Of a stretch of 64,000 bases of DNA, positions 53,745-63,911 are shown one piece after another. A program made the position numbers and the translations under genes. The notes beneath the pieces are model-generated. The model searched no databases and was not told the origin of the DNA. It worked only from the letters and a program-made list of their open reading frames with translations. The DNA is taken from the NCBI GenBank assembly GCA_040506705.1, contig JBEVWG010000013.1:52876-116875 (forward strand), read 5' to 3'. Every line of letters starts with the position of its first letter. Within the stretch, counting starts at the first letter, position 1. The stretch is from Thiodiazotropha sp040506705 (GTDB lineage Bacteria > Pseudomonadota > Gammaproteobacteria > Chromatiales > Chromatiaceae).

Positions 53745-54716
53745 ATGAGAATGCACCGGAGATCATTTCTCATCAGTACAGCGGCTGTGCTCAGCGTGGC
53801 CCTGTTTTTTCCAATATCATCGTTCGCAGCCAAGAGAATTGTCTTCAGTGGTGGACCAGCTGGTGGCACCTTCCAGGTGGTTGCCAATGCAATTCAGGTC
53901 TACGGGCCGGTGAAGAAAAACAAGGCGTTCAAGGTCAAAGCGCAATCTTCAGCCGGCTCGATAGAGAATCTGCGTAAAGTCGACAGGGGTAAGGCAGACT
54001 TTGGTGTTGTCTATTCAGGTCATGTCTATCTGGGTCGGAATGGTCAGCTTAAAAAAGATACCAAAAAGTATGAGAACGTACTGGCAGTCGCCTATCTGTA
54101 TGGTGCACCTGCACAATTGGTAATCCGCAAGGGCTCCGGCATAAAAAGCGTCAGTGATCTTGTAGGCAGGAAGGTGGGTGTTGGTAATGCTGGTTCGGGT
54201 GCATATGCAAACTGCGAACTATTCTTTACTCATATGGGGGTTTGGGACAAGATTGAGCAGAATGCTCTTGGTTATAACGATGCAGCTGCAGCATTCGGCA
54301 ATAATCAGCTTGATGCCTTCTGGCTTTTTACCGCCTTCCCCAGTGGTGCTGTAATCATGGCAGCCCAAACCAATGACATAGATCTGGTAAATGTAGGGCA
54401 GGATGCGCTGACAAGCGGCTTTTATGAAAAATATCCCTACTTTTCAACACTGACAATCCCCTCGGAAACCTATCGAGGTGTCGATTATGATACACCTTCA
54501 TTTCAAGATTCCGCTCTATGGGTTGCCAATGCCAATCTATCTGACGAAGTAGTCTACGATCTACTATCTATGATCTACACCGAGCAGGGACTGGCTCATA
54601 TGCGATCCCAGAAGAAGACATTCAAAGAGATGAAAATCGAGGATGGCCCGAAGGGAATAGTTACACCAATGCATCCTGGTGCGGTCAAGTTCTGGAAAGA
54701 GAAGGGCGTGCTATAG
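53745..54716 (+). CDS. TAXI-family TRAP transporter solute-binding protein
   Basis: The 323-residue protein has a Tat-like signal (MRMHRRSFLISTAAVLSVAL). The periplasmic binding domain is of the TAXI family: IVFSGGPAGGTFQVVANAI, AGSIENLRKVDRGKADFGVVYSG, and ALGYNDAAAAFGNNQLDAFW. The lobe layout matches TRAP-associated extracytoplasmic immunogenic proteins. It delivers the substrate (commonly glutamate or a dicarboxylate; not known here) to the permease encoded next. Confidence 0.93.
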   Translation: MRMHRRSFLISTAAVLSVALFFPISSFAAKRIVFSGGPAGGTFQVVANAIQVYGPVKKNKAFKVKAQSSAGSIENLRKVDRGKADFGVVYSGHVYLGRNGQLKKDTKKYENVLAVAYLYGAPAQLVIRKGSGIKSVSDLVGRKVGVGNAGSGAYANCELFFTHMGVWDKIEQNALGYNDAAAAFGNNQLDAFWLFTAFPSGAVIMAAQTNDIDLVNVGQDALTSGFYEKYPYFSTLTIPSETYRGVDYDTPSFQDSALWVANANLSDEVVYDLLSMIYTEQGLAHMRSQKKTFKEMKIEDGPKGIVTPMHPGAVKFWKEKGVL

Positions 54717-54779
54717 CGTCAACGGTGCGGGAGGATAGATTGTTATTCTCCCGTAGCCTCCGCCAGCTGAACTCGAAAC

Positions 54780-56501
54780 ATGCTCTACGAGAAATTACAC
54801 AGAATAGAGAAGTGGCTTTTCGATCTGTTGGCACTGGTGTTGGTTCTCTTCTATTCATATTCCGCAGTGGTGGAGCCGGCTGCAACCCAGTATCACCGCG
54901 GCATCTACATCATCATAACCTATGTATTGGTATTCTTGATCTACCGCTCAAAAAACACCTTCGGACGTGTAATGGATTACGTTCTGATTCTTGCGTCAGT
55001 CGCCTCAATCGGTTACTGGATGCTGAACTTTCAGGATATCAACTATCGGGCTGGTGCTGAGACCGAAATAGATAAAGTATTTGCCATGGTTGGGGTTTTG
55101 CTAGGGATTGAATTAGCCCGCCGGGTGGTTGGTGTTATTTTTGTCATCATCGGTTGTGTTATGTTGCTCTACGGTGTGTATGGTGATTACGCACCGGAAC
55201 TTATCTCACATGCTGGCGATACTTTCCCTGACCTATGCACCAGCATTTTCTACAAGAGTGATGGTGTCTTCGGTATCATGGCGAATGTCCTTGCCACCTA
55301 TATCTTGTTGTTTGTTCTGTTTGGCGCCTTTCTAGAGCGTAGTGGGGCGCAACGTTTCTTCATCGACTTTCCCCTGGCAGCAGTGGGCCACAAGATTGGT
55401 GGTCCGGCAAAGGTTGCTGTAATTGCCAGTGGTCTGTTCGGGTCTATATCAGGCAGCGCCATCGCCAACACGGTATCGACGGGCTCGTTTACTATTCCGA
55501 TGATGAAGAAGGCGGGTTTCAGGCCCCACGTGGCGGGAGGGATAGAACCGGCAGCCTCCATCGGTGGCATGTTTATGCCACCGATCATGGGGGCAGGCGG
55601 CTTTATTATGGCAGAGCTGACCGGAGTGGCCTATTCCCATATCATGCTGGTTGCACTGTTTCCCGCTGTGATGTACTTCTTCAGTGTGTTTGTAATGGTG
55701 CACTATGAAGCCAAGCGATATCATATTGTTGGTCAACGGTCTGAGGTCAGGGCGACAGAGATCCTCAAGCGGGAGTGGTTCTATATTCTGCCGCTGGTGT
55801 TGATTACTATATTGATGTTGAGGGGTTACTCACCAGGGTATTCGGCCATTGTTGGCATAGGTACCTGCATCATCGTCAGCTGGTTCCGTAAGGAAACGCG
55901 GATCGATGTAAAAGGCTTTATTGAAGCCTCGCGCAAGGGTGCCGAGAACAGTTTGAAAATCGGTGCTACTGTGGGTGTAATTGGAATCATTATTGGTGTG
56001 CTCACATACAGCGGGCTGGTATTGACCTTTGCCGATATCGTGATTGAGTTGGCTGATGGGCGACTCTTTCTGACTATCCTGTTAATTGCGCTGGCCTCTT
56101 TGGTGCTTGGTATGGGGGTGCCAGTAACGGCGGCCTATCTGATAACCGCGGTTGTTGCAGTGCCGGCGTTGACACATCTTGGTGTGAACGAGATCGCAGC
56201 CCACATGATCGTCTATTGGCTTTCACAGGATTCAAATATCACACCTCCAGTCTGTATAGCTGCTTTTGCTGGTGCTACAATTGCCAAAGCCAATATGTGG
56301 CGAACCGCTTTTGCTTCATTCAAATTCGCAAAGTTTCTCTACTTGGGGCCGTTTCTTTTTGGTTATGTTCCAGAGTTTTCACTCAACGGTTCACCGCGGG
56401 ATATAATAATAGTATTTGTGCTTATTTTAATCGGCACTTGGGCGTATGGTTGGCTATTGAGTGGAATCTGGTTGAAAGGCTTAAAGAATAAAAATAACTA
56501 A
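54780..56501 (+). CDS. TRAP transporter permease, fused small and large subunits (TAXI type)
   Basis: The 573-residue inner-membrane protein has an N-terminal four-helix part (about 1-150; DctQ-like, WLFDLLALVLVLFYSY). A DctM-like large part (about 150-573) contains GSISGSAIANTVSTGSFTIPMMKKAG, EPAASIGGMFMPPIMGAGGFIMAELTGV and MGVPVTAAYLITAVVAVPAL. Fused QM permeases are the norm for TAXI systems. It probably imports its substrate with a sodium gradient. Start ATG 54780 lacks a strong ribosome-binding site, so coupling to the binding-protein gene is possible. Confidence 0.92.
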   Translation: MLYEKLHRIEKWLFDLLALVLVLFYSYSAVVEPAATQYHRGIYIIITYVLVFLIYRSKNTFGRVMDYVLILASVASIGYWMLNFQDINYRAGAETEIDKVFAMVGVLLGIELARRVVGVIFVIIGCVMLLYGVYGDYAPELISHAGDTFPDLCTSIFYKSDGVFGIMANVLATYILLFVLFGAFLERSGAQRFFIDFPLAAVGHKIGGPAKVAVIASGLFGSISGSAIANTVSTGSFTIPMMKKAGFRPHVAGGIEPAASIGGMFMPPIMGAGGFIMAELTGVAYSHIMLVALFPAVMYFFSVFVMVHYEAKRYHIVGQRSEVRATEILKREWFYILPLVLITILMLRGYSPGYSAIVGIGTCIIVSWFRKETRIDVKGFIEASRKGAENSLKIGATVGVIGIIIGVLTYSGLVLTFADIVIELADGRLFLTILLIALASLVLGMGVPVTAAYLITAVVAVPALTHLGVNEIAAHMIVYWLSQDSNITPPVCIAAFAGATIAKANMWRTAFASFKFAKFLYLGPFLFGYVPEFSLNGSPRDIIIVFVLILIGTWAYGWLLSGIWLKGLKNKNN

Positions 56502-56664
56502 TTTCTTCTTTACGTCAAGACAGCTATGAAAACACTGAGTGATGTAATCCAAATGTTCTATTGAGTGGGCATCGGATATCAAGAAGTGCAGACTATAAGG
56601 AAGAGTTTGAGCGCAAAGGTGTGACTATAGAGAGCTCTTATGAGGAGCTCGGAAAGGTGCTTTC

Positions 56665-56714
56665 AATCTTCTCAGAACGACTCTGAAAGCCCCTCTCCCT
56701 TTACGGGAGAGGGG
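56665..56714. repeat. 50-bp direct repeat, left of the cus operon
   Basis: AATCTTCTCAGAACGACTCT continues to CTGAAAGC and the CCCCTCTCCC/GGGAGAGGGG hairpin. It matches 63912-63961 in 48 of 50 positions in the same orientation, with the copies lying on either side of the copper efflux genes. The rest of 56502-56961 has no gene I can support. Confidence 0.8.
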
Positions 56715-56961
56715 AGTTTCTCTCTCCACCTATTTAAGATACTGATGACTTGTAAGTTTTTTCTAGCCGTCACCCTCTGCTTTTTCATGTCTCTATTCTT
56801 AATCAACAATAGAAACCAACAGCAATGAATCAGTTACAACCGTAATAGTTAAAGTAATGGGGCAGCAGTGATTTAATAACTATCATTATCTACATCCTTG
56901 TCCATACGGATTCGGTGAGCTTAAGTGGCCGTTATAGACCACTGATTAAGTTATACTGAAA

Positions 56962-57315
56962 CTACTCAGCGACTTTCATTGTTGAGATCCTGAACTGTTT
57001 GTCCCGACCTTTTTTCAATGTGAAGTGCACTTGATCCCCTGCCTTGAATGCAGATAGATCGACACGCTTGGTCACCGCTAGATCCATGGTCATTGCTGGC
57101 CAGTTGAGAGACGGTATTGGTTGATGGGTAAGATTTACTGTTTTTTTCTCAACATTAACCTGATGAATGACACCCATACCCATGACCTGACTGGCATCGC
57201 TGCTCATCATTGAATGGTCATGCGCAGCATGACCCTCATGGTTGGCTGCAATTAGAGTTGTGTTGATCAGAGTTGTTGTGATCAGGAAAAAATAGAGTCC
57301 AATTGGCTTTTTCAT
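56962..57315 (-). CDS. cusF: CusF-type periplasmic copper-binding protein
   Basis: The 117-residue protein has a signal peptide, a His/Met-rich linker (HEGHAAHDHSMMSSD), and the CusF barrel with GVIHQVNVEKKTVNLTHQPIPSLNWPAMTMDL. In that block H, W and the two Met of MTM match the Cu(I)/Ag(I) site (H36, W44, M47, M49 in E. coli CusF). It is a metallochaperone to the efflux pump. It lies 11 bases past cusA and is the last gene of the operon. Confidence 0.93.
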   Translation of the reverse strand: MKKPIGLYFFLITTTLINTTLIAANHEGHAAHDHSMMSSDASQVMGMGVIHQVNVEKKTVNLTHQPIPSLNWPAMTMDLAVTKRVDLSAFKAGDQVHFTLKKGRDKQFRISTMKVAE

Positions 57316-57326
57316 ATTAATACCTC

Positions 57327-60300
57327 TTAGGTTTGTTTCGATGCAATAGCATCCGCTTTGGAAGTGGGGGCTGTAGCTGGTAGGTGGCGAGACTCCCAGA
57401 TCAGATAGATGACTGGAATCACAATCAGGGTCATTACTGTTGTACTTAACATTCCGCCCACCATAGGCAGGGCAATGCGCCGCATGACATCTGATCCGGG
57501 GCCTTCAGTAAAGAAGATTGGAAGAAGGCCTGCAATGATTACCGAAACAGTCATCAGTTTTGGACGTACACGCAGTACTGCCCCAGCCATGATGGCTGAA
57601 AATAGGGTTTTGTGATCGACCGGTGGCAGGTTCCTTACCTGCTGATCGATATAGATCAACATCACAACTGCAGTCTCAACAGCAATACCACCTAATGCGA
57701 TAAAGCCAACTGCAACTGCAACAGAGAGGTTGTAACCGGCAAAATAGACCGCCCAGAGACCACCAACCAATCCGAAGGGTAGTGCAGTCATCACCATTAC
57801 CGTGCGATCACTACGTCCGAAGTGAATCATCAGCAGTACCAGGATAATTGCTGCAGCAGCAGGAATGGCGATTTTAAGTCGCGTCCGAGCCTCCAGTATC
57901 TGCTCATATTGGCCAGACCAGGTAGTGGCATAACCAGGTGGAAGTGCCACTTGATCAGCAACACGCAGGCGCGCTTCGTCCACATACCCACCAATGTCCC
58001 GGCCGTCGATATCGACAAATACCCAACCGGTCAGCCGTGCATCTTCTGATTTAATCATTGGTGGTCCGGGTGCGTATTCAACTGTTGCCACTTCACCCAG
58101 GGGGATATGCATGCCGCCTGGTGTTGGCACCAGAATATCGGTAAGTTGGTGCATCGATTCCCGGAAGGGTCGGTCGTAACGAAGTATGATGTTAAAACGC
58201 TCACGTCCCTGAACACTCTCTGCAACCTTCATCCCGCCCAGTGCGGTCTGTATGATCGATTGAAATACGCCAAGGTCGATATTGCGCCTGGCAAGTTCAT
58301 TCCGATTGGGGATGATCTCCAGATATTTGCCACCAGTCACCCGGTCGGCAAAGGCGCTGCGGGTACCCTCTACCTCCTTCACTACCCCCTCCACATCGAG
58401 GGCGATTCGACCGATTTCATCCAGATTAGGGCCTGAAATTTTTATCCCCACTGGTGTACGTATACCGGTTGAGATCATGTCCATACGTATCTTGATGGGA
58501 TAACCCCAACTATTGACCAGCCCAGGGAACTTCACCCGTTCATCCAGCGTATCTGTCAGGTCGTCAATGTTCATACCTTGTCGCCACTGCTCTCTGGGTT
58601 TAAGTCGTATCCAGCTTTCGATCATTGAGATTGGCGCAGGGTCGGTTGCAGTATCTGCGCGACCAACTTTGCCAAACACCTGATCCACTTCAGGTATTGT
58701 GAGGATCAGTCGGTTGGTCTGAGCCAGAATCTCTTTTGCCTTGCTGATGGAGACGCCGGGGAGGGTAGTGGGCATATAGAGCAACTCACCCTCGTATAGA
58801 GCAGGCATGAACTCGGTACCCAGCTTAGTGTATGGATACCAGAGACTACCGATACCAATAGCTGCCATCAGCAGGGTGATCCAGCGCTGCTTCATGGAGA
58901 AGCGCAGAATAGGCTTATAGAATGCGACGAAAAAACGGTTGAGCGGATTTACCTCTTCCCGGTGTATTCTACCCCGAATCAACCAAAGCATCAGGATAGG
59001 CACTAGGGTTACCGAGAGAATGGAGGCGAAGCCCATGGCGTAGGTTTTGGTATAGGCCAAGGGTGAGAAGAGTCGATAACTCTCACCGGTAAGCGCAAAC
59101 ACCGGCAGGAAAGAGACAGTAATGATCAACAGACTGAAAAAGAGTCCGGGACCTACCTCTTTTGCAGACTGAAGCAGTGCTGCATTCCGGGCCTTGCTCC
59201 CTACTGAATCAGGCATGTCGCTCAGTTTACGATGGGCGTTCTCGACCATTACTATGGAGGCGTCCACCATTGCACCGATTGCGATGGCAATGCCTCCCAG
59301 GGACATAATGTTGGCTGTGATTCCCTGCGCTGCCATGATTGTAAAAGCACCCAGAACACCCAGAGGCAGGGTGACGATGGCGACAAATGCGGAGCGTACA
59401 TGAAGCAGAAAAATGAGGCAGACCAGGGCTACCACAAGGCCCTCTTCCAGGAGCTTGTGGTTGAGATAATTCACCGCTCCCCGGATCAGGGGAGCCCGAT
59501 CATAGACAGTGCGGATCTCCACCCCTTCGGGCAAGCCTTGTTGCAGGGTCTCGAGTCTCTTCTCCACGGCCTCGATGACATTCAAAGCGTTCTCACCAGA
59601 ACGCATCACCACGATACCGCCGACTACTTCACCTTCACCATTCAGCTCGACGACGCCGCGGCGTAACTCCGGCCCCTCGATCACCCGCGCCACATCGGTC
59701 AGCAGAACCGGAGTGCCGTTTCTTGCCTGCACTACAACCTGCTGTAGATCCTGCAAAGAGGTAATGTAGCCACGGGATCGAATCATCAGTTCGGTCTCGG
59801 CCCGTTCCAGCACCCGGCCACCCACTTCCATACTGGCTGCTTTTACTGCCTCCCGTACCCGTATCAGAGGAATATCAAAGGCACGCAAGCGATTCGGGTC
59901 GATCAGCACTTGGTACTCCCGCACAAATCCCCCAACTGAAGCCACCTCTGAAACCCCCGGTACGGTGGCAAGTTCGAAGCGTAGAAACCAATCCTGCATT
60001 GCCCTGAGGTCAGCCAGATCGTGTTTGCCACTACGATCGAGCAATGCATATTGGTAGACCCACCCCACCCCTGTAGCATCAGGGCCAAGTCGTGGCGTGG
60101 CGCTTTGTGGTAGATCTTTCTGTACCGTCGCCAAGGCTTCAGCAACCCGGCTTCTGGCCCAGTAGTCATCTACGCCATCCTTAAAAATGACATACACAAA
60201 ACTGGTGCCAAACATGGAAAAGCCCCGTACCGCTTCAGTTTTCGGTAACCCCAGCAGTGTGGCGGAGAGTGGGTAGGTCACCAGATCCTCGACGATTTGC

Positions 60301-60518
60301 GGTGCTTGACCGGCAAAATCTGTACGGATAATCACCTGGGTGTCCGACAGGTCGGGTATTGCATCCAGCGGGGTTCGTTCCAGTGCCAGTAGGCCTGCAA
60401 CAGCCAGGGCAGCGGTAAAAATAAGAACGATCAGTTGATTTTGTACCGACCAGCCGATCACATGGGCGACGAAGGATCGCGCCGGATCCTTTCCTGCGAT
60501 ATCTTTGTGGTCATGCAT
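57327..60518 (-). CDS. cusA: CusA-type heavy-metal RND efflux pump
   Basis: The 1,063-residue inner-membrane transporter has the RND architecture with twelve helices and two large periplasmic loops. The HME signature GAMVDASIVMVENAHRKL (about 410-430) and the ALERTPLDAIPDLSDTQVIIR start are those of CusA/CzcA pumps. It is likely a Cu(I)/Ag(I) exporter, because a CusF-type protein and a copper-type adaptor are in the operon; the metal is not proven from sequence. It lies 30 bases downstream of cusB. Confidence 0.93.
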   Translation of the reverse strand: MHDHKDIAGKDPARSFVAHVIGWSVQNQLIVLIFTAALAVAGLLALERTPLDAIPDLSDTQVIIRTDFAGQAPQIVEDLVTYPLSATLLGLPKTEAVRGFSMFGTSFVYVIFKDGVDDYWARSRVAEALATVQKDLPQSATPRLGPDATGVGWVYQYALLDRSGKHDLADLRAMQDWFLRFELATVPGVSEVASVGGFVREYQVLIDPNRLRAFDIPLIRVREAVKAASMEVGGRVLERAETELMIRSRGYITSLQDLQQVVVQARNGTPVLLTDVARVIEGPELRRGVVELNGEGEVVGGIVVMRSGENALNVIEAVEKRLETLQQGLPEGVEIRTVYDRAPLIRGAVNYLNHKLLEEGLVVALVCLIFLLHVRSAFVAIVTLPLGVLGAFTIMAAQGITANIMSLGGIAIAIGAMVDASIVMVENAHRKLSDMPDSVGSKARNAALLQSAKEVGPGLFFSLLIITVSFLPVFALTGESYRLFSPLAYTKTYAMGFASILSVTLVPILMLWLIRGRIHREEVNPLNRFFVAFYKPILRFSMKQRWITLLMAAIGIGSLWYPYTKLGTEFMPALYEGELLYMPTTLPGVSISKAKEILAQTNRLILTIPEVDQVFGKVGRADTATDPAPISMIESWIRLKPREQWRQGMNIDDLTDTLDERVKFPGLVNSWGYPIKIRMDMISTGIRTPVGIKISGPNLDEIGRIALDVEGVVKEVEGTRSAFADRVTGGKYLEIIPNRNELARRNIDLGVFQSIIQTALGGMKVAESVQGRERFNIILRYDRPFRESMHQLTDILVPTPGGMHIPLGEVATVEYAPGPPMIKSEDARLTGWVFVDIDGRDIGGYVDEARLRVADQVALPPGYATTWSGQYEQILEARTRLKIAIPAAAAIILVLLMIHFGRSDRTVMVMTALPFGLVGGLWAVYFAGYNLSVAVAVGFIALGGIAVETAVVMLIYIDQQVRNLPPVDHKTLFSAIMAGAVLRVRPKLMTVSVIIAGLLPIFFTEGPGSDVMRRIALPMVGGMLSTTVMTLIVIPVIYLIWESRHLPATAPTSKADAIASKQT

Positions 60519-60548
60519 GAGGAATGGCCTGTAATTGGTTGCGCGGCA

Positions 60549-62165
60549 TCACTGCAGTAGTTCTCCCGCAGACTGACCATAGGGATTTAACGGCTGCCCA
60601 GCCATCTGCAACCAGAGTCGATCATCCGATTCGTTGCGATAGAGTTGAACCCCCAGCTTCTGATAGTGCTCTTTTCGCCCGCTTACCACCCAGGGTTGTA
60701 GTTCGCTGACCAGTCTATTCAGTGCTTCAAGTAGAGCGCTCTCAGAGCGAGATTGCTGTGCCTCTTCAATTGCTCTGGATGCACCATCCAGGATCGGTCC
60801 CAGTCGGGTATCACCAAAATCGGCCCATAACAGATCACGAATCTCCCGTGCCGGTTGCAGTTGATCTGCAGTCACATCGTAACCATCCACCTGCGCCTCG
60901 TGGAGATAGAGGGCCGCATCGATAAGATGGTCCACCATTGCCAACTGATTCTGGCTTAAAGGCAATCCATCCAAAGTCAGTTTCAGGCGTTGAAGCTTCT
61001 GGAAGGATTCACGCAAGGCGCTCTCGGAGTCGATGAGAAACTGACCGGAAACCACGATCAGGTCACTGCTGTCGACCCCCTCCACCAGCTCTGTGAAGCC
61101 CCCGTTGCTCAATCCTGTACTGACTCTGCGCGGCTGAAACCTGCCCTCCCCAAGAGACACCACCAGATAGGATCCATCCTCTCCGATCAGCAGAGCACTA
61201 TCGGCTATGGCTAGCCGCTGATCCATGCCAACCTCGAACAGCACATCGGCATAAGCACCAGGCCGAAGTTGACCATCTTCGTTGGACATCGCTAACCTGA
61301 CTGTGCCGGTACGGCTATTGGAGTCTACTGTAGGGTGGATATAGTCAATACGACTCTCGATCACCCTGCCTGGAAGATTGGGAAGAATCACCTCTACCGG
61401 TGTATCGAATGTCACTTTTGCCAGGTCTTTCTCCGCTATCGCAGCATTAATCCAGACCGTTGAGTAGTCCTGCACAACTGCGAGTGTGTCTCCGGGCCGT
61501 ACATAGGCTCCCTCTCTGACATTGAGATCACTCAGGGTGCCACCGGTTGAAGCGTAAAAAGGAACCCGTTCCACCAACTTTCGTTGCTTGCGCAGCCTTT
61601 GTATAAAGCTCTGGGAGACACCAAGTGCCTCCAGTCGGATAGCAGCGGAAGCTATGCGTTGCTCACTGTTTCTCTCCAGAGCACTGAGATAGTCTTGTTG
61701 TGCAGTAACCAGATCTGGACTGAAAAGACGATATAGAAGATCGCCTCGCTTTACCTTATCACCCACTGCTGTAACGCCGAGGGTCTCAACCCAACCGGGT
61801 ACCCGGCTGGAGACCTCACTGCGTAGACGTTCATTCTCCGCCACCACCCCATAGGCTCTTATGCGGCTACCAAACCTGGTCATCTCTGCGTGGCTATAGC
61901 GTACCCCCATATTCTGGATCGTCTCCGGTGAAATGGTGACCACAGCCCGTCCGTTGGGCTGATCCCCACCCTCATCCAGAACCGGGCCACTCTGCAGCTG
62001 CACAAGATCCATACCGCAGATTGGACAGCTACCCATCTCTTCAGCGATATAGTGTGGATGCATAGGGCAGGTATATTGCTGTGACTTCTCCTGCGACTGA
62101 GCCAGAGTAAAAAACAGCAATAGAAAAATCGTAGCGATCTGCTTGACCGATAGACTTGATTTCAT
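60549..62165 (-). CDS. cusB: CusB-type periplasmic adaptor with heavy-metal-binding N-terminus
   Basis: The 538-residue protein has a signal peptide and then an N-terminal heavy-metal domain YTCPMHPHYIAEEMGSCPICGMDLV. The membrane-fusion core follows (GVVAENERLRSEVSSRVPGW; beta-barrel VEVILPNLPGRVIESRIDYI). A C-terminal extension of about 150 residues (about 400-538) ends HYQKLGVQLYRNESDDRLWL and NPYGQSAGELL, which resembles the DUF3347 (copper-resistance) tail but lacks its cysteine. It overlaps cusC by four bases and passes metal from CusF to CusA. Confidence 0.9.
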   Translation of the reverse strand: MKSSLSVKQIATIFLLLFFTLAQSQEKSQQYTCPMHPHYIAEEMGSCPICGMDLVQLQSGPVLDEGGDQPNGRAVVTISPETIQNMGVRYSHAEMTRFGSRIRAYGVVAENERLRSEVSSRVPGWVETLGVTAVGDKVKRGDLLYRLFSPDLVTAQQDYLSALERNSEQRIASAAIRLEALGVSQSFIQRLRKQRKLVERVPFYASTGGTLSDLNVREGAYVRPGDTLAVVQDYSTVWINAAIAEKDLAKVTFDTPVEVILPNLPGRVIESRIDYIHPTVDSNSRTGTVRLAMSNEDGQLRPGAYADVLFEVGMDQRLAIADSALLIGEDGSYLVVSLGEGRFQPRRVSTGLSNGGFTELVEGVDSSDLIVVSGQFLIDSESALRESFQKLQRLKLTLDGLPLSQNQLAMVDHLIDAALYLHEAQVDGYDVTADQLQPAREIRDLLWADFGDTRLGPILDGASRAIEEAQQSRSESALLEALNRLVSELQPWVVSGRKEHYQKLGVQLYRNESDDRLWLQMAGQPLNPYGQSAGELLQ

Positions 62166-63424
62166 AACATCTCCTCCACAAGCAAGGCATTGATCCGTGC
62201 GGCAGCTATGGTCTGTTTGGTCTCTGCGCCGGCTAGATCCAGATCGAGTTCTGCAAGCTGCATTGCCGGACGTATCACCGATTCCAGGTCGATATCTCCC
62301 GCTTCATAGCGACGTCGGTTTGCAGCCTCCAACGCTTGCAGTCGACTCTGCCTCTCCCGCATAGCATGTCTCAGTTCCACTGCAGTGTTGTAGTCTGCTA
62401 ATGCAGTTTCGTAGTCACTCCTGGCAAGGCGTAACTGTCGATCCTGTTGGGCCAATACCATGGTGACTCTGGCTTCTGCTGCTTTCAGTTTTGGCGTCTG
62501 ATTGGTCGATGACCAAAGCGGTAGGCTGGCAGTGAACTTCAGGGTGAACCAGTCATCTCCGTCGAAGCTTTCTCCCGATTCTCTTTGTTGCCAGGCAGCA
62601 CTGAAGGCGTAGTCGGGGTTGAATGCAGAACGACGCTCCTCTACCTGTGACTGAGCGACAGCCAGCTTGGCCATTGCAATCCTGACTTTGATCAGATCAT
62701 CTGGATTGCCTGACCACCTGCCTGGCTGGATCTGCGGTAGGGTTACTGTCGATGGCACTCTATCCACCAGTGATCGAAGTTCTGATCCCCATCGTCCAGC
62801 CTCACCGATCAGAGTCAGTTTTTTCTCTTCGATCTTGCTCTTCTGAACATCAAGTTCATCGAAGCGGCTGTAGACCGCCCCACCACCCGCCATCTCTCCT
62901 CTCAGCCACCGTTCAAGCTCTGACAGTAGAGACAGCTGCTGATCCAGGGCTGCTTTTGAGTGGCTGATTCTGCGTTGTTGCGCCAGCGCCGTGATTAGCC
63001 GTTTACGAAGCTCTGCCATCACCATCTGACGCTCTATTTGAGCCAGAGTGCTACGAGCGAGATGAGTGCTGCGAAGCGCCTCTCTGCCTTTAAGACTGGG
63101 AATTGACTGTTTGAACTCCAGGCTACGGCTACTGGGTAAATAGCGATCAAAGCTGGTCGGCTCATTAACAGGTAAATTATTGAATCCAAATGTGAAATTA
63201 GGGTTTGGCAGAGACAATGCAGCATCGGCACTGGCCAGCCATTGCTGTTGTTCTGATGAAGAAACAAACAGGGCTGGGTGGTGCTGCAATCGAGTCAGTA
63301 GATCTGTAAATGCAGCATGCTGAGCATTTTCATCTGCATAGAGATGAGTAACTGCGAATAGCGCAACCATCAGTAACTGCAAATCCAGCATGCGGTTACA
63401 TCTCCATGGAAACAGAGACAACAT
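62162..63424 (-). CDS. cusC: CusC/TolC-family outer-membrane factor
   Basis: The 420-residue protein has a signal peptide, two long helical hairpin halves (heptads such as ERQMVMAELRKRLITALAQQ and QLAELDLDLAGAETKQTIAAARINALL), and strands of a 12-stranded barrel. This matches the outer-membrane factor of CusCBA-type systems. GGGAGA precedes the ATG at 63424; the alternative start 63391 is less likely. Confidence 0.88.
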   Translation of the reverse strand: MLSLFPWRCNRMLDLQLLMVALFAVTHLYADENAQHAAFTDLLTRLQHHPALFVSSSEQQQWLASADAALSLPNPNFTFGFNNLPVNEPTSFDRYLPSSRSLEFKQSIPSLKGREALRSTHLARSTLAQIERQMVMAELRKRLITALAQQRRISHSKAALDQQLSLLSELERWLRGEMAGGGAVYSRFDELDVQKSKIEEKKLTLIGEAGRWGSELRSLVDRVPSTVTLPQIQPGRWSGNPDDLIKVRIAMAKLAVAQSQVEERRSAFNPDYAFSAAWQQRESGESFDGDDWFTLKFTASLPLWSSTNQTPKLKAAEARVTMVLAQQDRQLRLARSDYETALADYNTAVELRHAMRERQSRLQALEAANRRRYEAGDIDLESVIRPAMQLAELDLDLAGAETKQTIAAARINALLVEEML

Positions 63425-63484
63425 GGAACGTCTCCCATATAGAAAGATTCGGTCAGGTAAAGACCGAAAAAAAACGAGTAGGGC

Positions 63485-63835
63485 TTATACGAAGTAGGAG
63501 ACTATAGGGGGGCGTAGCTCAACTGGCTGTTCTGACCGTGGAGGCGCAGGGAAGCTCGGCTCAGCAATATAAAGGACGTGGGAGACAGTAAGTGTGACTG
63601 CAGGAAGATCGAACTGCACGGTAAATCCACAGAAGACACAGTTCATGTTTTCGCAGTCAGCCAACTCAATTGCAGATTCAACTTCATGACAATGTGTATG
63701 TATCTGCTCGCTCATCTGGTTCATCACTTGATCATTAGTTGTACCACAACCATGAGACCAGGCCATCACTATGGGGGCCTGCAGCAGTAGTAGCGCTAAG
63801 AGCAGTACGCTGATTCTGTGTCTTTGCAGAGTCAT
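63485..63835 (-). CDS. Small exported Cys/His-rich protein upstream of cusC
   Basis: The 116-residue product has a signal peptide (LLLALLLLQAPIVMAW) and a metal-like cluster: HGCG, HTHCHEVES, ADCENMNCVFCGF. It is the first gene of the cus operon and 60 bases from cusC. It resembles DUF2946-type proteins often found in copper clusters, but the match is loose. A role in periplasmic copper binding is inferred from residues and position. Confidence 0.6.
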   Translation of the reverse strand: MTLQRHRISVLLLALLLLQAPIVMAWSHGCGTTNDQVMNQMSEQIHTHCHEVESAIELADCENMNCVFCGFTVQFDLPAVTLTVSHVLYIAEPSFPAPPRSEQPVELRPPIVSYFV

Positions 63836-63911
63836 AACTTTTGATAATGGACCATCATAAGAGTGGCGTCAATATTAAACATTTTCACTCACTGCAGTCC
63901 CATTAACTTTT

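Noticed and set aside
56548..56686. Coding-like frame ending SERL before the 50-bp repeat
   Set aside because: The end lies inside the direct repeat and the rest is too short to separate from chance.
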